Assembly: GCA_023078555.1 (NCBI GenBank)
Contig: CM041200.1
Location: 1,116,001 to 1,180,000 of the forward strand
Origin: Ulva prolifera
Lineage: Eukaryota > Chlorophyta > Ulvophyceae > Ulvales > Ulvaceae
Length of the DNA stretch: 64,000 nt
Reading direction: 5' to 3'
Shown here: positions 1 through 12,557 of the stretch, in pieces
Layout of the letters: every line of letters starts with the position of its first letter
How positions within the stretch are numbered: the first letter of the stretch is position 1
Notes under the pieces: generated by a model
What the model was told of the DNA's origin: nothing
Database searches by the model: none
Seen by the model: the letters and a program-made list of their open reading frames with translations, nothing else
Position numbers and translations under genes: made by a program

Positions 1-1946
1 TTTGCAAACGAGGCACCGCTGTTGGCACAGGTGCAGGCGAGCCGGCCGATCGCGGCAGCGGCGGTGGCATGGCTTGCCGCTGGGCACCAGGAGGAGCTGC
101 TGCGGGGCGTGTGCGGCACGGACAACGCGGAGCTGCGGCAGCTGCAGTGCCGCGAGCTGGCGCCGGGGCAGGTGGAGCTTGAGCACAGCGCCTCCCGCGC
201 AGTCGGCCTCACGACGGTCGTGCAGGAGCAGCCCAGCGCGGAGGCCGTTGCGTACCGGCAGTCAGTGGCCGCGCGGCGCGCCCTCGAAGCCGCTGATGAG
301 CAGGACGATGGGCCGCTGCGCACCGAGGGCTCATACAGCATCCTCACCGTTGGAGAGAAGGACGCGCAGGTGCGTTTAGGTCGGACTTGCCATGCATGGC
401 CACCATGCATGTCCGCGAGGCAACCGTGTGGAGTGGCTGTGCTGCTGCAGTCGCAAGACCAGTGTTGAGCGCAGCGAGGTGCTGATGGCGGGGTGCGTGC
501 AGGCGGTGCGGGTGTGCCGGGGCTCGCTGCTGCCGGCAGGCAGCCACCCGCAGGTTGCGGTGGCGACCAAGAAGCGTGGCGTGGTGTTCTGCACGGCGCA
601 GCCGCAGCAGCCGAGCATGAGCGCACGCAGCCTGCGCTTCTCTCAGCTGCACGAGCGGGTGCGTCACAGCTGGCGTGCTGTGCATGCATGGCAGTGCCCA
701 GCGTCCGCGTGCTTTCGCACACATGTTCCACCACAGCCGAGCGCTGTATGTGTTGCCCGAGGGCACCCCGGGAGTATGCCTTCTGTTGCTGCTGGCAGGA
801 AGCCCCGTCGCGTGCGGCAGGTCACAGTGGACATGTGCGTTGCAGGTGGTAGAACGGTGGGCCGGGACTCCGGGGCCGGTGACGGCCTCTCCTGGCAAGG
901 GCATGTGCCACCCGGTCGCGCACGCCAAGCACTCGCACAGGGTGCAGATGGTGCACCCACATCCAGCCAGCTGCGTCGCTCAGGCACTGGCGAGTCACCC
1001 CCAGCAGGCGACGCTGCTGTCTGGCGCAGCCCCGGGGTACGTGCATGCATGGCGCTTCACCGATGCCACCCTGAAGGCGACTTACGCACCGCTGCCGTTC
1101 TCGCACCACATGACTGACAGCTCAAGCTCCTCCGTGCCGCAGCCGGCGCAGGTGGTCAATTGGTCGTATGCAGCGAGCGTGGCCTACAGCGCCTCCGGCT
1201 CCCGGTTTGCCGCAATTGGCAAGGGCGGCTGGGTTGCAATGTGGCGGCACGACGCGCAGTGGGCCAACACCGCGCACGGCCGCGTTGGTTGCTGCGACTG
1301 GGCGCACCAGTGTGTGGACCGCCGCGGTGCTGTTGTGTCGTTCGTTGGCGCACGGTCCACGCTGCTAATGACCGCGGGCACCAACACAGACCACCAAGAC
1401 ATCACGCTGTGGGATGTGACAGTGCCTCTGAACGCCGCGCGGGTGGGCGTGGTGCAGACAGCGAACCATGTCGCGGATGCGACGGTGTGCAGGGACGGCA
1501 GTACAGTCGTTGCAGCAGATCGGCACGGGGACATATGTGCATACGATCTGCGCAAGCTCACGCAGAGCGCGTCAGTCGGAAGGGCCTCAAATGGCAATGG
1601 CGCACTGATCTGGCGGGCGGAGCGCGCGCATGCTGCAGGAGCAACGTGCATTGCGTCGTGTCCAGGAAGTATATTGCCAGAAACCCTGAGCTCTGCTGGG
1701 ATAGACATTGCCGCTACAGGTGGTCGTGACGGCAACGTAGTGCTATGGGATGTGAGTTCAGGGGTTGCAGTGCAGACATTACAGAAGCTTCACTCTACCG
1801 TAAACAGGGGCCTCTTCGGCTTCACCACATCAGAGGAGCGTGCCCCCAGCAAAGTCAAGTGCATCGATTTCAATGCTGCTGGACTGCTGTCCATTGGCCA
1901 CAATGATGCAGTGCTTGTTACGCCATGGGGGACGAATTTCGAGTGA
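1..1946 (+). CDS. DmX-like / Rabconnectin-3 (Rav1-type) protein, C-terminal WD40 part, 5' truncated
   Basis: Three exons are visible: about 1-369, about 470-658 and 846-1946, with GTGCGT-type donors at 370 and 659 and a TTGCAG acceptor at 845; the junction of the first two exons is uncertain by a few codons. The last exon has degenerate WD repeats with motifs such as SGAAPGYVHAWRF, GKGGWVAMWRH, ITLWDV, HGDICAYDLRK and GGRDGNVVLWDV. Order and spacing follow the C-terminal propeller of the DmX/Rabconnectin-3/Rav1 family, including the 'TAGTNTDHQDITLWD' segment that fits the family's 'ATSGHSNDNRNVCLWD' block. Family members regulate V-ATPase assembly and endosome acidification. The start lies beyond the left edge; the stop is TGA at 1944-1946. 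Another large WD40 protein is possible, but the propeller order supports DmX-like. Confidence 0.62.
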
Positions 1947-2017
1947 TACCAGCTGCCTCTTTATCGTGTGGATCACAAGTTATAAGTAGCATGCTTTGTG
2001 CTGTGGATGGGCGCATG

Positions 2018-2043
2018 TGTAACACATTCATGAGAGTATGTAA
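2018..2043 (+). terminator. Two UGUAA poly(A) signals behind the DmX-like gene
   Basis: TGTAA occurs at 2018-2022 and 2039-2043, 72 and 93 bases after the stop codon. UGUAA is the usual poly(A) signal of green algae. The pairing with this gene is inferred from position. Confidence 0.5.
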
Positions 2044-3967
2044 ATGGCTGTCAAGGATGCAGCACTCTTCTGGAGTTTGTATCACAGGCTCCTAAATCCC
2101 CAGTCAAACACCTCGTCCCCACATTGTCATCTCGCATGTTGATGCATGTCAAGGGAAGGGACGGGCCAGGGTACACGTTATTGTCTGCGATGGTCAATGA
2201 CTGAAAGTGTTCGCATGTGCGCGTTCTCCAGGGATGATTCATACCTGTGCATTCCTTAGAAATGGAGCTGCTCCACCGCCACAATCGTCCGTAATGCAGT
2301 AGCAGATGTTCCACATGTCTTGCACCTACTCCATGATCCTTTCAGCCAGGAGGTGATTTGCCTGTATGCTGAAGCACAAGCCGGAGCTTCGTCCATGGCA
2401 TACTAAAAGAGATCATTTGCACCGCGCATGTGTGAAAACATGCTCTGATTGAGTGTATCAACATTCTGGACGAGGAACGCCATTTACCTACACTGTCGAC
2501 AGGGACAGAAGTGTGCTCCGTCTCCAGCATCCATACCTTAACTGCCCACGCAAAGCGATATGCCCACTACTTGCTTTTGTGGCTAGTCGTCTGCAGGGTG
2601 TCATCTGAACGCTCCACCTCCAAAAGTCATCTGACATTAATTTTGTACAGTCATGAACAAGGCCGATACGTTGTGGAGTAGTCCACCAAGCCCGAGTCAC
2701 TTTCTCCGTGTCGACGCTCCACTACCATGACAACGAAATGTCGTGCTGTTGTTCGAAGTATGATCCTAATGTCGTCGGGCGGATAGTTGAAGGTGACACA
2801 CTTTCAGCATAGCGTTGCGCGCAGCGGACCTTCACTGTCACCGCATTGCACAAACAGACCGGATGCACATTTAGAAGGCCATAATTGCCCGTTAACTCTT
2901 TGGATTTCAATATATCAAGCACAGCGTGAAAGGTCAAACAGCTTGTTGAATGCATCTCGGCGAGGTCGCGAATGACGCCGCGTTTGAAAAATGATCGCAT
3001 ACTTCAGAATACGCCCGGCATGAGCAATATGGAAACAAGATACCTTATACCAAAACAAGAATCATTTCAAGGAGATGCGGGCAGTCTTCATTGTCAAGAT
3101 GCTTATCGACCGGACGGCGCCAAACGGAAGCATCACAGTTTGCAGGCATCAAGGACGTGCCAAAATGGACCGCGGATGGCATTCCAACGTCTCGACTCAG
3201 TTGGCGGAGACTGTTAGGCCGGCATGATGCCCCATTGGCAAAGGAACTCATCAAAGATATATATGACGGATCTCGCGTCGAATCTCGAAGCACCTCGTGA
3301 AGCAGGAACATCAATCTGCAAGCATCATGCTCAGCTGAAGTACTGTCATGAAAGGATTATGAGGGCTTCCGGTATCGTGGACGAGCTAGGCCGGGTGAGC
3401 ACGACAAAAGTGTACCTGAATTTTGCATAAGCGGCCTTACGGCATGTGTAGCGCCTCGATTCCGCTGGTTGCTAGATTTTTCATCTTTGTCAAAACTGAA
3501 CCTAAATTTTGGCATGTGTTGCCGGTGTTCCTCGGTGCTGACGAAACGAGAGCTGCAGCTTTTCAGGTAGCCGCAGGCTTCTTTCGATGGCAAAGCCCAC
3601 GCAGTAGCTTTCACAATGCTGTCCACAGGAACGTCTGCCATGATCCACCTTGTTCCCAAAGATTGCTGACCCTGCGCCAGTAAACGTGATGTTGCCGATC
3701 ACTGTCAGCGGCCTTCCGCGAAATGCGGCAGAAACGGTGAAGTACCAGGAATCGTTGGAATAAAATGATAGGGAAGCGACTGAATTATGCTCTTGTCCGG
3801 CAGCGAGCTCTCGATGTCGAGAAAGGGCTTCGAAGGATGGTTGCGGGACAACACTGAGTTAATGGATACATGTTATGCCAATTGCGGAAGCTGTGTACCC
3901 ACTGATGCCTTTATCGGACAAAAGCGACTGCAGCATGGCATCATCAACAGCGCGCCGGCTGCTCAAG
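2044..3967. other. Region without an identifiable gene
   Basis: GC is visibly lower than in the flanking genes. Open frames of 60-100 codons occur on both strands, for example minus strand 2722-3000, 3045-3314 and 3357-3659. None shows a family motif or joins neighbours through convincing splice sites. It may hold fragments of a decayed element or a non-coding transcript, but nothing in it can be named. Confidence 0.4.
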
Positions 3968-4521
3968 TCAGCCACCTCGTGATCGCGAGAGTGAACATGC
4001 ATGATTCTGAGGTGCCGCGCGCGGGCAGATTGTTAGTCTGGAGTGCTGCTCTTTGCCCGTCTGGGCCTGCATGAAAGTGGCGTGAGAGTGTGCAAGACCA
4101 CTTACCAAGTAGTTCTTATGAGATGTGAGTTTGAGCCTGTTGGTGGCCGGATATGGAATTTTGTTATAGCTAAGCACTTCTACTTGCGGATAGTGCATTT
4201 CATACGAGAAGGCTGCTCCGGCACAGTTCCACTGGCGACAATCGCTTTAGGCAGGTAGACAAAGCAGTTACACATATTATCCTTCAGATTCATTTTCGCG
4301 CGTTTCTTAGATGGCTCGGGTTCGTCCTCTGCAGGCTGCTGCTCAGCTATCGTGTTCTCAGCGTGAGCATAAGGCTGCTCGACGGGTGCAGGATGCACAG
4401 CATCGTCTGCTTCTACATCTATGACATTTACAGGGGCGTCAGGGCGCTTGCTGAACAGGCCTTGGGTTGGATAGTGCTTGGGCAGCTTGGCCTTTAACGG
4501 GCGACCGGCCGTTGACAGCAA
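3968..4521 (-). CDS. Possible exons of an unknown small gene
   Basis: Two minus-strand stretches look more coding-like than their surroundings. The first (4521 down to about 4240) encodes an acidic, Pro/Glu-rich segment with KRPDAPVNVIDVEADD and a basic patch EPSKKRAKMNLK, which could be a nuclear signal; it has no in-frame ATG of its own. The second starts at an ATG at 4198 and runs to a strong GTAAGT donor near 4103, reading MHYPQVEVLSYNKIPYPA. Whether they belong together is unclear. I recognise no family and assign no function. Confidence 0.2.
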
Positions 4522-7500
4522 GCATCAAGCAGCAACTATAGCCACAATAAGTACAGTGCTAAGTGTCTGCAATGGTGTATCTAGAGCTTCCGTACAGTAT
4601 GCACATGCTCTTTTCCTGTGCAGATTCAGTCCCCCGCGTTTTTCTTCCACCACTGTGGTCACCACGCCACCCTCGCTAACATGCAGTCACGTCCAAATTC
4701 CATCCAAGAGCATCAGGACAACAGCAGTCATCAGTAGCTATATTACAGGGGATGTTGAGCAGTGCTCTGTTGGTTGGCGCTGCAGCCAAGGTGGCGTAGG
4801 GGTGATTGTGCACATGCTTGCCCTGCCGACTGCAGATTTTGAGGGTATTACACGAGCACATAGCTGTGTGTACATTGCTTGCTCAATAACATGGTCATGT
4901 TATCTAGAAATTACTTGCTCTGTTCTTTCTATTGATATGACTCTTATTTCAATACGAATTGTCATCACATTGCATCAGTAGCACTAAGTCAACATAGCGG
5001 TGAGATCAGATTTTGAGGAATCTGAATTGATTAAATGCGTCACATAGCAATGCCCCTTGGTCCAACACAGAAAATTCGTCATAAGGTACCTCAAGGTGAT
5101 GCACAACATGTGCAGAAGACCAAATGCGCAAAGCTATTCTGACTTGCTAGCTAGCTGCATGTTGTTGTTTTGCTTAGGTCCAGAATATAAGATATACCGG
5201 AATACATGGAATATATTCCCATATACCGGGAACAATTTCTCGCTGATATACTGCAGATCCAGGATTAAAAGTTCTGAGCGAGCTATTGCCCGAATTAAGA
5301 ACACTGCGTGTATCCCAAGATATAGAAGTTGCAGCCACACCCATGATACATGGGATGTAATTTTGCAATGTGCAATAACTGTCGCTGCACCTTGCGGCAT
5401 CGCGATCGCAACTCATTCGTAGTTGCGATGGCCTTGTGTCGCCCTTTGCCACGCAGCCGTGCCGTGCCCTGCGGTCAGAAAAAAACTAATGTGGCCATTC
5501 AACTCTGTGAATCATCAGGCCAGCCCGAAGACTGCCTGGCGGAATGCACAGCAGGAGAGCCCCATAGACTCTCTGCAGATTGTGCTACTTGCATCCAAAG
5601 GACAGGATTTCTGCGCAGCTGTGGCCCGTGCGGCAGGTGTGTCAGAGCGATCTATGGGTGCAGTGCTGCACCCCCGGGCGGGAGCCAAGCCTACTGAGAG
5701 CGCAATCAACCCCAACTACACGGATCGCCTGATTTGTCTCTGAAAAGTTTACAGGCAAGAGATCACCCACTGCCTTATGTCTCCACAAACTCTCGCCGGT
5801 AAGCGACTCCGTACCAGCCCGGTGGCATTTCACACTCTCTGCACTCGCCAAGTCCACGACGGCACTTAAACAAAATAATCCAGCACCACAGTGCTAATAT
5901 TGATCCGAGATCTGGCCAGCGAACCCACCACAGGCTGCGCGATAACGGTTGTTCTCAGGGCAATGAACACGCCAGGCCGGCCCTCACAGTGCACCATATG
6001 ACCTGTGCGAGCATCGTGAAACTCAAAAAAGCACCATCTATTCAATTATACCATCTATGCCTGCTGTCGTGCACTACAGATGCCTGTCGTTCGCGGCGTC
6101 GCTCTCCCATGTATACGTACACATGCACATTGTGCATGCTGATGCACCGCTTGTGCAACCTCTGCCCGCTTTGGATGCTCTTACAGTGATGTCTATAGCT
6201 GATGGCCCCATTAGCGGATCGCTGACCGCCAGCATGCACCGACATATATACACGGCATACCGTTTTCAACATCTAAGACTCCGAAGCAAGCACTGACTCG
6301 ATTTGGAAGACATATTTTGTATGCGTCGCTAGCGTTGCTGGTCCGCGCTCGCTTTGCGATCGAATCGAATCCGAACTTTGCCTGTTGTTGCACACAATGG
6401 AATATGCATGGTCCGTCGAGTTGGCTCTTGGCACGTTCCGGCTACGGCGACCAACTTCACTGCACCAACAAGTACCGATTGCACATCTCTACTGGGTTGT
6501 ATCACGTCAAGTCTGGCGTGCGCCTCAGTCGAGGATTGTGACGTCACCCTTCCACCAGCCAATCAGGACAAAGTCAGGTAGCACCGTAGTAACCGCTCAG
6601 GTACACAACACCTCAATACCATACCGCAGCCGTCATCTAACGCAGCCTGAAATCAGGGCACCGCGCTCTGAGCGAATCCTGTGCGCAGCAGGGCAGGTGT
6701 GTAGATGAGTCTCGTCCCACTCAACTGTCAGAGTCCACAGTGTTGAAACGGTCACCCTGTGAGTGTTGTGAGGCCTTGAAAATAGGATACTGACGCTTGG
6801 GCTTCAGTGTCCGATTACAGCAGTGCCACATGCTTCTCTAGATCTATCTTGGTCCTTGCAGCTTCGCAAGCATCTGTGCCAGCCACAGACAGACGCGTCC
6901 ACAAGGTCTCGTGTGCAATCTGAGCGGGGTTAGGTCTTGTGACAAACAACCTGAGTGGGAACGGGGTCACCGATTCAGCACTGCCGACTCAGCAAGCGCC
7001 AGCTATGTCCAAGGCCTCGGAAAGCATTGTAAGGGATCGAATGCCCAGTGCCCACAAGATTGGCCCACAATGCTCCCACCGTCAGTACATCTGGACAGCT
7101 TGACAAATGCAACCTTGCATCGCAGCCCTGCTAGATGACTTGTCCGTTGCTGCATTCCATTTGCGCCGGCCTGAACAGAGCGTATGCACCTGTTCTGCGG
7201 TTGATGGGCTCTAACTGCTCACGTGTGCTTCCCTTGGTGTACATGTGGTCAGGAGTGAGGCTCCTACGTACCTGCAAGCCGTTGCATGGAACATTGGCGC
7301 AGCCTGCCGCTGCTGCTCTCGCCGCCCACATTGTCTGTGCATGTGTGGCGGGGGTCACGTCACGTTGACCCAGTCGCACGTACAGTATTCATTGCCAAGT
7401 AAGTTGCACGTGCTACAATTTATTTCTCCGTGTAGCAGCTGCAGATTCAGGCCATGCACGGGCAGAAATTGGAACAAAACCCGCCATGTAGAAGCTGCAA

Positions 7501-8412
7501 AGGGTTGTCGAGGCAACACAGGCCACGCATTGCTCGGGCTGGGAATAAGAATGCTGGGCGGAAGCGAGGGCACCGAGGCTCATCAGCTGGCCCTTACAAA
7601 ATCACAAGCCGTTGTGAAGGTAACAGATGCTACAAACCGTGGTGTTCCCCTGCGTACATTTGGCCGCAGCTGGATCTGGCGGCGCTCGACCTGGTCGACT
7701 CGCATTGGCAGGTCCTCACCCCAGTGCTTTCACAGCGTCCTTTGCATCGTGTGGCCACTTCTTTGAGGAGCACATTGTTGATCAGATGGCGGAGTGTGAA
7801 CAGAGGGGGGTGATGGAGGAAAATGCACTAAACAATCGAATGCAGCTTGTCCCGGATGTCAGGTGTGGAGCCTGGGATGTGACTGTGAGCCCCGGGCCGC
7901 AAGCCACAACAACAGGGGAGCCGAGTGGGCGTACAGTTTTCCTCTGATGTGATTGCAAAATGCTTCTGCAGCACGTATGAAGGGAAGCATGCAGTGCCTG
8001 TAACAAAGCTGCCGCCACACGGTCATCATTTCAGCTGAAGTTTGAGAGTTATGAAACAATGAATTCCTTTCTTCACCGCTTTATTGTGCCAGTAGTCAGA
8101 ATGAACGACCTTGAGCATGATTCATGGAGTGTCAGTTCACGACTTACATGTGCCAGAAGGAGCCATCACTTGCCGCATCAACCCTTCATCCACACAAGAA
8201 CACTGTGAATGACTATGCTGCCACGAATCACCAGAGAGCATTCACACTGCGTCTGTGTTGGCCAATCATGTGGTGTGCAACCCTGACAGAAGCACGTTAT
8301 TTGCAGATCTAGATCATGAACATTCCGTGAGCGGCACCATCAAATGCTTTGTAGTATACAACCGTCGTCTACGTGACGGGAGATTGTGAAGGGGTGGTCT
8401 CAATGCCATGTG
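4522..8412. other. Long region without an identifiable gene
   Basis: No recognisable protein family or RNA gene was found here. A 12-base palindrome GGAATATATTCC lies at 5208-5219, flanked by two direct copies of ATATACCGG. Frames at 5423-5743 and 7454-7947 on the plus strand have slightly coding-like composition, for example LDLAALDLVDSHWQVL and HFFEEHIVDQMAECEQRG, but they sit in different frames without clear junctions. Composition is poorer in GC than the flanking genes. Confidence 0.4.
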
Positions 8413-11400
8413 CTAACGGAGTCGACCCAGGCGCAATGGCCGCTTCGGCTTGGCTGCGCCTCGTGTCAAGCTCTCAAAAATGCCTCCCTGCAGTGTACAC
8501 TGCTCTCTCATCAAGGCAGCCTGGTGTTTATCCATTTTGGCATTGGCTGTGCTAGCAATGGTTTCCTGTGCCTGCCTGATGTGTTGTGCCATCGGGGCCT
8601 CCTCTGCTGCCGGCTCGCCCGGTGCATCGCCCAGGCCCGCCTCCGCAATCGTGTTGGCAGTCCTGCACGACGAACAGCAGTATGGACTGTCCGACAGCGT
8701 GCCAGGTGAGTAAGAGCCATGCAGGATGATGCAGGGTGCTGACGTGTGTACAGCTAGCTCCGACACTGAGCAGAGCTTGGACATCGGGTCGCACTCGAAG
8801 AGACGGCCAAGGGATTCCTTGTTCAGACGATCATCCAGGTGCTTGGACTGCAACATGCGCTCCACACTCTCTTGTGCTGTAGCTCCCTGTTGGAACTGGA
8901 TGACTGGCCTCTTCCGGCTTTTCTTGGCAGGCGGCTGAGGATTTGCTGCCAATTCTGCTGCTGCTGCTTCCTTTGCAGCCTGAATCTCCAGGTACTCTCT
9001 GTACAGACACTGGAACTATTGGGCCGTGCTGCCAAAAGCCAGGAAATGCTGTACCAGGCAGGCACATTTTCCCCGTGCATGGGATCATGACGCCCGGCAA
9101 CTAATTTGTGGGGTGCGGACAAGGAAGATGAGCGTGCCCCATCCCTGTTACCTATATCTAGTTGGGCAGATTGCAGCTGGCACCCAAGATCACGGAGCCT
9201 ACATCACATGCCGGGTTACCAAAACATTCCGGAACGGGCTTACGAGTGGCGGAGCACAAATGAATCTGGTAGAAGGTCACACCCTGACACAGACAACATA
9301 TGTTGCTCTGTAGACGGCAGTGCATCCCATCTCGGCCAGTTTTTATGAGGTGACCGGACGCTCACAGACGCGAGGACACAATGACATCACACTGGTACAC
9401 AGGAGCCAGGGAACAGCACAGGGCACAAACATGAAAGTCATCATTACCGTACATGCAGAATTACCTTCGGGCAGAGCCTGAGCGCTAATAGACAAGGAGA
9501 CACGCCTGTGTGTTTGATTCCAGATTGCTTTCTTTGTTTCTGCCTCATTCTCTGTACACAAGCAGGCGTCCAGCTCATCATCATCCAGATCTGAAAATGT
9601 TTCAGGGGCCACTGATGCCGCCTCCTCCACTTCATCTTCAGCTTCTGCGTTGACAGCCGTCTCGACCTCCTCTGGCAGCAGCCCTGCATCAACACAACGT
9701 GTCAACATCAGTGTCAGACCACCCTCAAACTGCACAGCAGGTCAGTCTGAAAGGAGGATCAGGTCTGTCATCAGGTCCAATACAAACATGCTTGACAGCA
9801 CGCAATCGGTGGTGCATGCCATCGGTGCAACATGCATTCATCACAATATTCAAAAGCAGATAGCAAACCACGATGGCCAAGTGCGTGTTGCCATGTCATC
9901 TTGCAGAACGGCACAAGCAAACAGCATGTATCTGGTATGCAAAACACCTGAAGCACTCATCACCTTCGATAGTAGCCTGCATGTGCTCGTCTGTGGTCTA
10001 GGAAGTGCATGGGCATGGACAGGAACGGACCCCCCAACAGCAGCCGCTTCCGCCCTGGTTTTTTCTTCTCTTTGATTGTTTCCAGATCTACCAGCTCAGC
10101 ATTCTGTGCAGCAAGGTCTGCAGCTCGAGCCTGCATGTCCTCTGTCAGGATCTGCTTTACAGGATCGCTGACAAGGCTCAAGTCTGCACCCGTCTGGATC
10201 TCCAGGAACCGAGATGATCGCAGCACCATGTCCTCATATGCAGGATGTGCGCGGTTCTTAGCGCGCTCCTGTTCATAAGCACGCACGCTCGCATCCCTCT
10301 CTTTGACTACCGCTGCGGCTGCAGCCTGTACCTCGACAAGCGGATCCTGCACAAGCATCACAGCAAATCTGTAGATGCACAGGGGTCATGCATGGGGCCA
10401 CCTGGGAGCAGCATTCGTGAGACAAACATATGGACGCATCGAGTTCAAGACGTGCTACTACTGCATGTTTTCAACGCCAACAGTCTCAAGTGTGCACGGT
10501 GGAAGACCAAAAGCAGCGGTCCGGCGCAGCAACATGATTCCAGCCCAACAACAGCAAACTTACCTTGGACTGTGCAAGAAGGTCCCGGGCCTGCTGCACA
10601 TTGTAGGCTGGCAGCTCTGCATTGGCAATTTGCAGGGCCTGCACAATCTGCTGCACGTTCTCGCTCTCAAGCAAGGCTAGTGCAAACTCAGCCTCTAGAC
10701 CGGCATCCAAACCCATGCCCTGACTGGCCTTAGAAGCCTTTGGAGGTCGACCACGCTTCTTTGGTGCGCCTACTGTGCCACCACGAGCAGTACCCTTCTT
10801 CTTCCTTGCCTTTTTGCGCTTTGCCACGTACTCATCATCGGAGTCAGTGAAGTTCTCTTCCGAGCTCTGCCACTCCTCCTCCTCCTGTTCATTGTCACTC
10901 CCAAGCTGTGTACCACCCTTTCTGCCGGCACGTGTGGACTTTGCTCGCCGCTTTGGTGGCTGCCCGGCTCTGCCCTTGTCAACAACAGGTTCTGCAGGTG
11001 GTACATGGTCTGAAGGCATTGGATGATCCGCTCCAGCAGATGGCCCTGCTTGGTCCAGTCGCAGATCTGTCTCCCCCAGGCAGACCAGTGCGCGAGAAGT
11101 ACCAGCCTGATCGCTGGCAGCTGCAGTTCCTGGATGACAAACTAGAGCTGTGGAAGAAGTCGGGCCAACCTCCGCAAAATCTGCCGGATCCGGGAGGCCC
11201 ATGCTCATGCTGCCCCCCGCGATGCTGCTCGGTGCACCTGGTGCAAATCTGCTCGTCAGAAGCTTGATCGCCTCCTCATTCGCCTGCCGGCGCATCGTCT
11301 TGATCTCCCTGCACGCCAGTTCACATTGAAACGTTGCTGCGGAATAAGTCACTGTCATCCCACGCAAAAAATTGAAGCAGTACGCACTTGACCAAGTTGC

Positions 11401-12557
11401 GCTTGAATGCTGGTGGATCCTCTGCTCCTTTCACAATTCCGCCAGAAGACTTGACATAGTCTGAAAAGCATGACTGACACATCCCCATGAACAATTCAGG
11501 TAGATTGCTGTTGATGACATGCCGACACTTTGCCCCAGAAGGAGCAAGATCAACAGGAGCAACCTCCCCCTGCAGCTGCCATCCATACATGAGGCTCTAC
11601 AGGAAGCAGGGCATTGACTCACAGTAACATGGGATGCCGGCCTACCTCTCCCCCACTGTAACCCTCCAGTGCTAGTTGATTTTGATGGCACTGCTTGGCA
11701 TGTTGCTGGAACTCCTCAAGCGTCAATGAACTCGCAGGAGTGTTCTTGATCTCTGCGATACGGTTCAAAATAGTGCTTTCACCGACACTGACGATCTTGA
11801 TGATGTCCCTCCGACTGACTTTCTCCCCATGAACGTGGCATGCCAAAAACAGAGCAGCACCACAAACACCCGCTGGCCTACGGCCAGTTTGCATCCAATC
11901 ACGCTTCATTGTTGCGATAAAATGCATCGAGGTGTTGACGATCGCGCTCTGCTTCTGCTGTGGCAGCTTTAACTTGCCAGCGAACCGATGAATGTAAAGG
12001 GAAGGATCAACTAGGCACACTTGGACGGGATGGGTAGAAAGGCGTAACGTCTCGCTGAGACGCAAGTAAGTTGAGCCTAATACATACACATTTACGTTGA
12101 CAAGCTTGCAGAAGTCAATCAGCAAATAAGGCCGCCTGTCTTGCCTTAGTACGATGTACAAGCAAGCTGCTGCGACTTGGTTCACCCGCCGGCCACGAGT
12201 GAAGCCGGAGCTCATCGCCAACTGATAAAGACGGGCCGCTTGTTCAATGAAGACTGGAGCTTCTGGGATGTCCAGCTGAGTCGCAAAATTGCGGATGAAC
12301 GTTTTGCCCTTGGACGCGCTTCTCTCCCTTGAGCCAGCAAAGCCCCCGACGGTTGCACCTTCCCGACCAAGGTCGTCTTCTCGAACAATGGTTCCAGCCA
12401 AGTGCGAGAAATTGCCGTCTTGGACGAACGTGGGGCCGGATTCGAGGTACACATCCTCCAGTTGAAGGCCGCAAGCGGGACAGAATGAATGTCCCTCCGC
12501 CGCATCTACGGAAGCTTCGACCGTTTGATCACAATCTTTGCAGAAATGCTGCGGCAT
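8413..12557 (-). CDS. BRF1: Transcription factor IIIB subunit BRF1 with expanded linker
   Basis: About seven exons: 12557-11646, ~11571-11388, ~11318-10565, ~10346-10030, ~9685-9515, ~9000-8775 and ~8670-8413, roughly 930 residues by summing exons. The N-terminus has a zinc ribbon (CKDCDQTV with FCPACG), then two cyclin folds containing VDPSLYIHRFAGKL, TGRRPAGVCGAALFLA and LTLEEF. Next comes the 'C-x2-C, SGG, DPPAF' block near 11.4 kb. The C-terminal TBP-binding block reads FSDLDDDELDACL and AAKEAAAAELAANP, followed by AQESVERMLQSKHL. BRF1 recruits RNA polymerase III to tRNA and 5S genes. A linker of about 400 residues between the cyclin part and the C-terminal block carries KKRGRPPKASKAS (AT-hook), KKKPGRKR and an acidic EEEEWQSSEENF run, and is longer than usual. 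Identity is firm from both ends; the linker belongs to it by strand, phase and flanking exons. Confidence 0.9.

Noticed and set aside
4478-4981. 167-codon plus-strand frame
   Set aside because: Low-complexity composition, no family motif, no splice partners.
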